Part shown: one piece after another, positions 50,363-62,300 of the stretch
Numbering within the stretch: the stretch's first letter is position 1
Layout of the letters: every line of letters starts with the position of its first letter
Assembly (NCBI GenBank): GCA_964020085.1
Contig: OZ026599.1
Span: forward strand, 36,319,837 to 36,383,836
Source of the DNA: Micromussa lordhowensis
Taxonomy: Eukaryota > Cnidaria > Anthozoa > Scleractinia > Lobophylliidae
DNA: 64,000 nt
Direction of reading: 5' to 3'
Notes under the pieces: generated by a model
The model's database searches: none
What the model saw: only the letters and a program-made list of their open reading frames with translations
Told to the model about the DNA's origin: nothing
Made by a program: the position numbers and the translations under genes

Positions 50363-53300
50363 TCAGGAAGTCAGGCAGTCAGGCAATCAGGCAGTCAGTC
50401 AATCAATCAGCCAGTCAGTCAGCCAGCCAGCCAGGCAGTCAGTCAGCCAGTCAGTCAGCCAGGCAGTCAGTCAGGCAGTCAGTCAGGCAGGCAGGCAGGC
50501 AGGCAGTCAGGAAGTCAGGCAGTCAGGCAATCAGGCAATCAGGCAGTCATGCAGGCAGGCAGTCAGGCAGTCAGGCAGTCAGGCAGTCAGGCAGTCAGGC
50601 AGTCAGGCAGTCAGGCAGTCAGGCAGTCAGGCAGTCAGGCAGTCAGGCAGTCAGGCAGTCAGGCAGTCAGGCAGTCAGGCAGTCAGGCAGTCAGGCAGTC
50701 AGGCAGTCAGGCAGTCAGGCAGTCAGGCAGTCAGGCAGTCAGGCAGTCAGGCAGTCAGGCAGTCAGGCAGTCAGGCAGTCAGGCAGTCAGGCAGTCAGGC
50801 AGTCAGGCAGTCAGGCAGTCAGGCAGTCAGGCAGTCAGGCAGTCAGGCAGTCAGGCAGTCAGGCAGTCAGGCCGCCAGGCAGTCAGGCAGGCTGTAGGCT
50901 GCAGGCAGGCAGGCAGGCAGGCAGGCAAGCAGGTAAGCAGGCAAGCAGAAATGGGTTATCACATGTAAAGAGCGATTAACAGTCGGTAGCTGTTCGAGAC
51001 ATTACACAACTCCACTCCAAAAGACTTCCTAATTACACGAATTGCACTAAGTACACCCTCTGTTGGTATCCAAAAGAACATAGTTTTGGCTGGGCCAAGC
51101 GGGGCAAAAACTCAAACGTTGTTTATGAGAGCTTAACGGGACAACGACATGATGATAGAGTCCAAGCTGAAAGCCAAAAATTGCAACCGTGGACAGCTAT
51201 TTCGACCTGGTTGGATCTCCTCAGCACGGTGTAGCAGCAAAACGTAAAGCACCCAGCTGGCGGACTTATCGTCTACTAAATGCACATGGTAATGACCTCA
51301 GATAAAACTCCAAATGCAAATGTTTGGGGAGAAGAGTTGTGTCGTGTGTTACTCATGCATGAACGTAGGTCACCCAATTAGGATATTAGTGCATTGCATT
51401 GTAATTGAACCCCTATAGGGACTAAGGTAACTCGTGGTCGAAGTGACAGCACCTTTTTGTAGAGTGTTTTTGATGCAAAGTGTGAAGTCGCGGAGCCATC
51501 CCGCGACCTCAAACAATGGAAAGACGAATTTACGAACTTTGGAGCTTTTCTTAAGTATGGCACCGGCTCGGATATTGTTGTTGTGGGCGAGTCTATTTCG
51601 TTGTGTTCCTTGGTGGCATCAAAGTCAAGTAAGAGTTCATTACCTGTTCAGTATTTGTCAAAACCGCAGTTTTCGCCATTCTTTGGGTTCTCCGAAGGCG
51701 AACAGCGGTATAAAGGAGTTGAATATCGCATTTGGCGTTACGAAGGGTTATTCGTGGAGAACTTTGCTGAGATAGCTAAGCCCCTGTACCGTCTGGTTAG
51801 AGGCCGACCACCAAGAGGACGCAAAACACCACCCTTTCTCTGGAAGAAGTGTTGCCAAGAGGATTTTGAATGCCTTATCATAGATCACTTGCCTAACGTC
51901 ACCTCCGATACTTGGCTACCCTATCTTCAAATTACCCTTCATGGTTCATGTTGATGCCAGTAGCACCGGACTGGGTGCCGCTCTCTATCAAACTCAGAAA
52001 GGACTGCCCACTGTCATCGCCTATGGCAGCAGGACGCTGCCCCCTGCTGAGCGGAACTATTCAGCTTACCGCCGAGAATTCCTCGCCCTTAAATGGGCTG
52101 TTGCTGAAAATTGTCGGGACTACCTGTAAGGCTCCAGATTCCACGTGATAGCAATGTTTTAACTTACTTGGTGACCTCGCCTAAACTGAGCCCAACTGAC
52201 CATCGTTGGCTGTCTTCTCTGGCTGTCTTTGACTTCAAAATCGTCTATCGCTGTGGCAAAGCCAATGGGGACGCCGATGGACTGTTTCGTATCCCTGTTA
52301 GTGGTGAAGAGGGTAATCGGGACAGCCTGTCCGACGAGCAGTATGTGAGACCCTTCTTGGATCGCCTGAAACCACTTCAGGGGGGCATGGCTTTGCCTGT
52401 TCACATGAGGCCATCTGCCAGGCCTATTCAGTAGATGCTCTTGGTGACGAATCAGCAGAACTGCCAGCTGTTGAAGTTGTGGGTACCAGGCCAGAGGCAG
52501 TGGACAATAGCCTACTGGCAGATCCAATCTCTCCACAATCCTGGCATTTGAACTTGGTCCACAACTGGGTGGAGCTTAAAAGGAATGATCCAGGTCTTGC
52601 AAAGGTGCTAAGTTACTTGAGGGGTGGGCAACCCCAAGCAGGGTCAGAGTTTAAGAAGGAGAATGCTGAGGTTGTACTACTAATTAAAGAGTGGGATCGC
52701 CATGCCATAAGAGACAATGCGCTGCTGCGCCGACGCCTAACAGATGGGCTCGAAACATTCCAGTAAATCTTACCAGCAGAAGTTTGCAATCAAACACTAA
52801 AGGGTCTACATGATGATGTTGGCCATCCTGGGAGAGATTGTACCTTAGACCTTGTTCGTTCTCGGTTCTACTGGCCATTCATGGTAACCCACATTGAGAA
52901 GTATGTATCTCATTGTGGAAGGTGTATTCGGCGCAAGGCCCCGTATCCTCCTAGAGCCCATGAAATCATTTATTGGAAATAAACCAATGGAACTACTTGC
53001 CATATACTTTCTTTCTTTAGAGAAAGGAAAGGGCGGGTTTAAGAACATCCTGGTTGTCACAGACAGCTTCACTAAATTCTCATGGGCATTCCCCACCCGA
53101 GCCCAGAAAGCTACAACCGGACCGGATGTAGCAGAAGCTGACCCCTTTCAGGATCCACCTTATGTGACATGACGTTTCGTCGGGACGACGTTTCCCCAGC
53201 GGGGAATGTGTAGAAGAGTTGTGTCGTGCGTTACTCATGCATGAACGTAGGTAACGCAATTAGGGTATTAGTTCATTGCAATGCAGTTGAAACCCTATAG

Positions 53301-56300
53301 GGACGAAGGTAACTGGTGGTCGAAGTGACAGCACCTTTTTGTCGAGTGTGTTTGCTGATAGTGTCAAGTCGCTGAGCCATTCCGCGCCCGTTGTGAAAAT
53401 AAACGCCTGGAAGTTTGTTTAAACCGTGCGCAGTGGTTTCCTACGAATTCCAGCGCCACATTTGGAGATTTCCAAATCACATGCACAACGCGTGACCCCG
53501 GATAATCAAAAGCAAGCAGACGATCGGTGCCCAACCGGTTGCTTTACTTTTTGCTACTACACCGTGCTGACGAGACCCAACCACGTTGAAACAGCTGTCC
53601 ACGGTTGCAATTCTTGGCTTTCAGTTTGGACTCCATCATGTCGTTGTCCCGTTAAGCTTTCTACGTAGTAATCAGCCTTGCTTCACTGATTTCTGGCTGA
53701 TCAGATCTTTTACAGATCCTACGTATACCGGCAGCATTTCCGTTTGCGGTCTCTTGCATCATTGCCGGATTTCATACGGTGGGAGCCTGGGTATGAGTCC
53801 GTGTATTATGGGATTAACAACGCAAGACCCATATATTCAGAAAGAGCACACCGAGCTTTACAAAATCCTTAAGTTTCGTGTTAATTGGGCCAATATTGAA
53901 CAAGATACAGCCATTCAAAAACTTCAAAATTTGCAAAGCCCGTATGGATTTTTCCGGACAAGTGTCCGGCAATTACTAAATTTTTAAGTTTTTGAATGGT
54001 TGTATCTTCTTCAATATTGGCCCAATTAACACGAAACTTGAGAATTTTGTCAAGCTTGGTGTGCTCTTTCTGAATATATGGGTCTTGTGTTGTTAATCCC
54101 ATAATAGACAGACTCATACCCAGGCCCTCACGGTATGAAATCCGGCAATTGTATTCTAATGAAATTACCTTCGCTTCGAGATTGTCGTCCTCGTTATCGT
54201 GCTCGTAGACATAGTTATAAACGTCCGTTATTACCAAGATGGAGAAATTACCGTAGATTGCGTTAGGTAGCGTGACGGGTTGCGTTCGGGTGTAGCTTGC
54301 ACCAACTGCTAGCAGGCCACGATGGTAAAACGCAGCGAGAAGCCAGTCAGACGAGTCTAACCAGATGAAAACAAGATTTGTTAGTTTATTCTAGATCTCT
54401 CAAGTCTGACAACGGGTCTTTTTCTAGATTTGCAGAAAGACATCAACAAAATGCCAAAATATCGATATTCGTAAACAGTTAATATCTGTAGCCATTGTAA
54501 TTGTTGGTCGCACAGAAAGCTCTAGTAGGTTAGCTTAAAGTTTGGCTTACGGTTTCTTCTTTCGTTGGCTTGTCAATCAAGTGGTACTGGGAACATGAAT
54601 AATCGTGAGATTTGGAAATGTTTTAATTTTAATCGACAGTTTAGAAATGTAACAGCTGAGATCGTGAGATTCTAATTGACGAGTTTAGTGATAATATGGT
54701 ATTGGAAATGTTTCATTAACTTAAGTGATAATGTAGACATCGTCAGGTAGATACCAACCTTGTTTGTCATCATTGGACAGGTACACTCTGTCGTACCACG
54801 AATCCTGCGCAGTCACACCCACCCCATAGTTCTTTATGGTCCAGGCTATGTTGATCGATTTACCTTTTGGAAAGCAAAGTACGAGATAAATTTACATCAG
54901 GACAGGTTGTGGAGAAGCGGCGGCTTAATGGTTAGCGCACTCGACTCCAGAGCGGCCCGGGTTCGAGTCCTGGCCAGTGTCTTTCACAAGACCCTCTCAC
55001 AGTGCCTCTCTCCACCCAGGTGTATAATTGGGTACCGGCGAATTTTATGCTGGGGGGTAACCCTACGATGAACTAGCATCCAGTCCAGGGGAGAGTAGAA
55101 ATACTTATAGTCGCTTCATTCTACAGAAACCGGACATAAGCTCCGGCTGTGTGGACCACAGTTCTGACGCAGACTTAACTTCACCAGCACCCCGTTATCT
55201 CGAATAATAGATGTGGTAAAGGTATTTTTCGAGTTTTGTCACACTCCCCTCTCTTATTATCGGTTTCCTTTGAGGGGGAGGGCAAGTAGCGTTTTGTTGT
55301 GAGAAGTATTTAACATGACCTTTTTTTGATCTTGTATGGACGTGCGGTACTTTTTAGGTCACGTTTGTTTTTCTTTATGTATAATATTTGCGTATTTGGT
55401 TCCTTAACTTATCCAATGACTCCTCAGATTCGCAACGAGGTACCAGCCGGAGGGCTACGGACATTACATTTAGTTCCTCACCTGAAAAAGACGGACTTAA
55501 AAACACAATCTTCTCGACTTTGAGATTAGGAGGCGGAGTAAGAGACACCTGAACTGGACTGTCAGCCAACAGCAAGTCATTAGAACGGTCGATATCACTT
55601 ATCTGCAAAACAACGAAAATATTACGAACTCCTCTTTGTTAGTTTCACAAAACTGAGGAGAATTTTTATAAATACTTACCCTGTTATACCTGTCAATGTC
55701 TACGAAAACATAAAACACGCCGAACTCGTTTGCTCGAAGTTGAACTGTTCCCTTAGCAGTATAGCCATCATTCTGAAAGAGAATCTCTCTGTGTGGCACA
55801 GATGTTGCGAACCTGGTAAAAATAAACAGGTTTAATTTCTGATAAGGTAACGCACATCATGTTCTTTTCCCACCAAAATCATGTTGAAGGCCTCTTCCAC
55901 ACTGTGCCGGAGAAATTTGAACACGCAGCAATAAATGGTCATTTTGGATTTATGTTTAAGGAAAACTCGGTCAGCGAAATCATGTGAATATCATGAGGTG
56001 ATTGTTTTCGAAAAGCTCCGTTTTCAAAATGTTCTCCGTCCACAGTAAATCGCAAAGCCGGCGTTGTCATATTCCTCCCGCGGTTTGAAGAGCGTTTTTG
56101 AAAAGCTCCGTTTTCGTGACGGATTAGTGTGGACGGTAGGCCTAACCGTAGAAATAAAGCTGCGTTTTCAAATTTCTCCGGTGTAGTGCAGACGGGGGTT
56201 TTTAAACCTCAGTATTTACCATATTTTTTTTTGAAGAAGATACAGATATTCAAAATTGGAATCGCAGTCGGCTGTTTATGCTCTATGGCCTAAATGTATA

Positions 56301-56358
56301 AAAGGAACTGTAAAAACTCATCTTTTCCTGATGTCTTGAACTAGGTTTACACTAGAGT

Positions 56359-56399
<41 letters not shown>

Positions 56400-59300
56400 C
56401 GGGAAGTATAACAAGGTAATTTGGTTTTATCAACTGAGTTGATAATTAACAACTATTCACCGAAGTGGAGGTGGCTAGCGGTGGATATTTACCGTGGATA
56501 TTTACGGTGGATATTTACGATAATAAATTACCGTACCGTAATTAATTAATTACGGTAATAATTACCGTGGATATTTCCGGTGGATATTTCCAATAAACAT
56601 TGCTACGGGTAAAAGACGACAAGTTTAGTTTTCCAAACAAACCTTGCTGAACTGAAATCTGTGCTTTTTCCGATATACACTGAGTCGTACCACGTGACCA
56701 ATGCATTTCCCACCTTACCAATATTCCTGACGATCCACGACACCTCAAACGTCAGACCGGAGAAGGCATTTGGTGGTACCAGGACCTTCTCCACTTTAAA
56801 ATCCGGGAAGGCCCGGGTTTGGAATCCCCAGATGGGGCTGGGTATTAATACTCCTGAGCTGAGTACGTATTCAATTCTCCACAGCATCCGGGTATCCGCT
56901 GGGTAGCCGGAGAATGGAGAGTATCGTCGATAATAAGTCCTGAAAAGAATAATCTATAATTAATTCCATAATGATTTCCCAAAAAGAATTATGCGTTTTA
57001 AAAGGTTAGAAAGATAAAGATAACAATAAAGAATGAAAATGACAATATGTATACAATTTAAAAACGTCACATGCAAGATAGACAAAGAGAGTCTTACTGA
57101 GAAAAAACAAATACTAAACCATAATTACAAAGGCACGTCCACAAAGCTATGTCTTAAAACTACGTTAAAAACTGACATGACCTAGCTGACCTAACAGGAT
57201 AGTCGGTTCTTCAGTGTGGGCTCGAGGCCCTGTCCCCAAGTGTCGAAAGCATTTTCCCGAGTGAAACGTTCAACATACTTGTATAATTTGACCGAAGTGT
57301 ATATCTAAAGCCGGTTGATTTCAAACGCCTGGCATGATAACAAATATTTCACAAACAAAAGAGAACTGGACAAGACTCGGCAATTATCAAATATGAATTA
57401 ATTAGGGAGCTTAAGCACAGACATTTTTGACAGACGTCAACTTGTAGATGCTAAAACGAGAACTTTCCAACTCATTGTCGGAAGAGAAGCTCTCTACTGA
57501 TTAATCAAACATACCAGGCAGTTGATGATGATGGCTTTGTAGTGCCGTACCGCCAGAGGTAGACGTTGAATCGAACAGAGCCTGGATACTGCGGCCACCG
57601 AAGATACTCTCTCAACCCTACATTAACTTGTCCATTCTGGGGATAGTCCGGCAATTGAAGCGCTAAAATTCGGATTTTCTGGTTAACGGACACTTGTTTC
57701 CCACAGTCATCAGTGATTGTCCATGTTCTCGTGAAACTACTAGCGCAGAGGATCGTGGAAACGGAATCGACGTGCGTAATCGTGATTGGTCGATCGCACG
57801 GGTGAGTGACGTTGATTGCATCGCGCATGTCTTGCTGCTGTTCCTCAAAGCTTCCACACGCAATGGTTACATTTGCATGATACCTCACGGTCGGGGGACT
57901 GGGGTTATTTAGATTAATGACCTGGATCTTAGACGCGCTGTTGCCCGCTTGGTCTGTCGCGATCCACTTTCGTTGAAAGCTGCAACTGCCTCCCGGGATA
58001 TCTTGTTTGGTTAATGTTATATTTGCTCCTTCGTTGTCGCTGACTGAAGGTGTTCCCAGAGTTGATGGACTCAGATCTGATGTGCAGTCCACATTCTGTG
58101 TCACCATGTCGGAGATGGTTGGAGGCTGTAAATCTATTTATAAATTTAACGGAAGAATAATTACAACGGTTCCTCAAATGTTGGTTAAAGCCTACACCGT
58201 CTCAGATCGCAAGTCTACATACGAGCCTAGAGGCCCATCAGACCTCAGCATCCCTGGGCGGGATGCTAAGTCCATCGCAGGGTTACCCCGCAGCATTGAA
58301 TTCACCGGTACTCATGTATACACCTGGGTGGAGAGAGGTACTTAAAGTGTCTTGTCCAAGAACACAACACACACACAGTGTCCCCGGCCAGGGCTCGAAC
58401 TTGGACCGCTCGATCCGGAGCTTGCGCACTAACCATGATACCACCGCGCCTTGGACACTCTATTACTTCAGCAAGGTAGATAATTCGACTATTCGCAGGT
58501 CCTTAAAGTAACTCACAAAATGCACGCAAATTATCGCCGAAACTAATGCTGTGTGGGACGTGTCGTCAAAAAGCTTCAAAAGGGGGAGTTAAGTCATAAA
58601 AACTAAATTAAGGCTCCATTCACACTCACGCCGGAGAAATTTGAAAACGGAAGTTTCACTCTAAAAACGCATCAAATGTTTTCCGTCCACACTACGCCTG
58701 AGGAATTTAAACCGCAACAATCACAGGTCATTTTGGATTTTTTTTTAAGGAAAGAACTCAGTCAGGGAAATTGCATGATCATCGTGACTATCGTCGTTCT
58801 CGAAAAGTTCCGTTTTCAAATGTCTTCCGTCCACACGAAAAGCCGGTGTTTTCAGATTTACCCGGTTGGAGGAGCCTTTTCAAAAAGCTCCGTTTTCGTA
58901 ACGGATTAGTGTGGACGGTAGGCCCGTAACCGTAAGCTGGGTTATCATGCTAAGCTGCGTTTTCAAATTTCTCCGGCACAGTGTGACCGGGCCGGGGTCT
59001 AAGGAGATAACAAATGATGTAAAGATCCCATAGGCAAGAAATTTTACTACCAATGAACTAAAACTAATCAGAAAGCTACCCTCAATTAAGATTTGAGAAA
59101 GACTCGATTTCATCGTTGTAAGGAAAAGTGCAAGTACGTTTGTTAAACAAGAGTCTTTCCTCACCAACTTTCCATGTATACGTCACAGGGTTGCCTTGGT
59201 TACCCACATCATCCGTTCCTCGTACTCCGAACACGTAGGTCTTTCCGTTTCGCAGATTGCTCACTATGTAACGATTGAAGTTGCATTGAGAATACACTTG

Positions 59301-62300
59301 ACTACTTCCTTGAAGTGCTACCGTACATTCAAACGAGCACGTTTCTGGACAGTAAAAGCGAAACGTAAACGACCCTTGATTGCTTAGCGAAGCAGGTTTG
59401 GACGTGATGATAACTTGGGGTGGTGTGCGATCTGAAGAAACAGATTAAAAAGAAAATAAGTAGTCGTATTGTATGGCAAGGTAGTCTTGATGTAAATTCA
59501 AGTGTTCTGTTTGGTTCTCTCTTGCTCTTGATTTTGTTTTCAAAAAGCCGGCAAATTCAAATAAACAAGCATGACACGAGCCATATAATAAAGTACTTAC
59601 GGTGGAACCGGCTCGATTTAACGAACCTCTATATAACGAAGCCCTCGGTATAACGAACGATTTCCCTGGCCCCAGCAATAGTAAAATATATGGAAACGAG
59701 CCTCAATACAACGAAACTTCGTTATATAGCAAACATATTTTGCCAGTCTCTTGCTCTTGGTTATATCAAGGTTGCACTGTACTAACCTAGCTTGCTCAAA
59801 CGGTCGTTTTTGTACGGAACTCGCTTCACTCGCTCCGTAGTACGACGACCGCGGGCCAATGTTCCCCAGAACGGCCCTTGCGCTCGGTTAGTGAGAGCTC
59901 ACTAGTGTATGAAGACGGTGTTAACCCTTTGACTCCTGAGCACGCATATACGCGTGCTTGATGGTCGTGCTATTTGTACCAGTTGTGACGTCATCGATTT
60001 AAATGTCACCAGATATTCTTGATAAGGATAAGCAGAGCATGGAGAGATCTATCCGCACAACAGTCGGTTTTGGATATCGACGGCATTCCGATGTTGAAAA
60101 TTGAAAAACGCTACCAGTTTTAGTGCAAAATTGGTCGTAAAATGGCCCATGGCCCATAATTCCAATTTCCCGTCTTTGCCCATAAATAACACCCAACTTT
60201 TTACAACAGCCAGAAAAAATATCAAACGCAAGAGGTAGCAAGAGTAGAAGGGCCGAGAAAGAGGAAAGGAAAGGGGCTAGAAAAAAAATTCGGAGCGGGC
60301 AATCGCAAAAAAACAGCGCATGCCCTAGATTAAAATATCGCACACTTTTGTACCTAATCTTGGGGAAATCTATCTTTTTGATAAATAGATAGCCTTTTTT
60401 CAGCAAAACTAAGGCCCATTCAGCGTTATGGCAGCCAAAAAACTGATTTCTTGGTTTAAAACGGCATTTTTTGGCGACCAGTTCAGCTTTTAAGGATTAA
60501 AGAACAACGACGACGACCTGTAGTTGCACCAGACAAAAGAAAGTAGGTAAAATTACAATATTCAGTAAGTAAAGTGGTAGCTGCTTGACATAACAATATT
60601 TCAACTTGACCGATTAAGAGATTAAGAGATTAAGTCAGACTGCAAACGACAAAAATGAAACTTTTGCCTTCCGTCTTCAGCGTTTTGTACAGTAGAGTGA
60701 AAATATTTGTATTTGCGGTAAATAGTAGGAGACATTTTTCTCTTTTGGTGTGATTTATTTAAGGATTACAAGAAAAGAACAAAAAATCAGAAGTACTCTT
60801 TGCCGTTTGCCGTCTGCCGTTAACGTCATGCTTAAACTCTCAAAATATAAACGGAAAATGATGGAATTCCGAGGTTTTGAAATGATAAAACTTGACTAAA
60901 CACAGTTGAACACCGAGAATCTGGTCCCCAACGCGCCACAAATATCTGGCGGCCGTACTAATGGGGTGGCCATATAAGCAGGATTCTTTGAATAACGATA
61001 TCATTGGCTAAGCATTTGTGCAGGTCACGTGGCCGTCAACAAGGTGGCCTGAAGGCGAGGGTCCACTGCACGTCCAGGAATATAAGGGATCTTAATTGAT
61101 GATTCGGCGGATTCAGTAATCGCTCCGTGCGCCAAATCGAAATTTTATGGTAACTCAACATCCGAGCAACATTACATACCCAGCTCTTTTTAGTCCTCTT
61201 AAACATAACTAACCGAATGCACCTTGCAATTCCACGGATTATATGATTTCAGTCACAACTGCATTACTTATAATGACGTACCTACAAACCACGAGTGTCT
61301 GACTGGGGGCGCCGAGTTTCCCGCCAAATCTGTAACCTGAACATAAATGCTGTAGTAGCCTTCAGTCAGATTGGTTCCAGTCCACGACATATTACATGGC
61401 TGGCCGGTGATCTGGGAAGGAGTTTGCAATGTGCACTGAGCCGTGACGTTCTCGTTTGCTGACCACGTGATTGTAACGTTACCGCCAGAGCGTGACGGAG
61501 CATTCACAAAGTTTAACACTGGCGGGGTGATATCCTCTGTAAATTAACAAAAACATTTGCCGATTAATACCTTTAACGTGAACCGCGAACAATAACCGTT
61601 AACAAGAGCGTCGACACGGTTGAAATAATTCTTCCTTTCCTCCCCTTTAATACCTCTCAACACCACCTTTCTTATCCCCGTCTTTACCTTACAATGTTGA
61701 GCTCTCAAAAGTGAATATATAAACAATCAAAAGTGACTGTACAATCAACATCTTCGAAGGTTTAAACACTGGGGGGCCTATAAAAACGTTTGAATGCAAC
61801 ATTGAACAACTAAATGTTATAATGTTTCTGGCGAGCACAGGAATTACTCAAGAGTCAAGAGTGGGAGGTACGGTGGCCTCATGGTTAGTGCGCTCGACTC
61901 CGGAGCGAGCGGTCCGGGCTCGAGCCCTGGCCGGGTACATTGTGTTGTGTTCTTAGTCAAGACACCTTACTCTCACAGTACCTCTCTCCACCCAGGTGTA
62001 TAAATGGGTACCAGCGAACTTAATACTGGGGGTAACCCTGCGATGGTCTAGCATCCCATCCAGGGGGAGTAGAAATACTCCTAGTCGCTTCATCCTACGG
62101 AAACCGGTATAAGCTCCGGCCTGAAAGGCCACTTGGCTGGTATACAGACTTAACCTACCTTATCAAGAGTCAAAAGTAAAAAAAAGTCACCAGTTTGCTT
62201 GCAAATTTTTGCGCATGGAAGAAGAGACTAGTCTGATGAACTTCTCGTCTTACTTCGAGGAGAATGCGCTCTTGCGTCGTGGCTTTTAGTCTACTCGGCT

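Noticed and set aside
50549..50870. Array resembling CRISPR by regular spacing
   Set aside because: There are no spacers; it is a perfect 8-bp tandem repeat in a eukaryotic intron.
50022..50968. Long ORFs with AVRQSGSQ repeats
   Set aside because: They run through the 8-bp minisatellite, whose units lack stops in these frames. No non-repeat coding sequence supports them.
59999..60406. 135-residue minus-strand ORF
   Set aside because: Low-complexity hydrophobic reading of intron sequence, no splice context matching the giant gene's phases.
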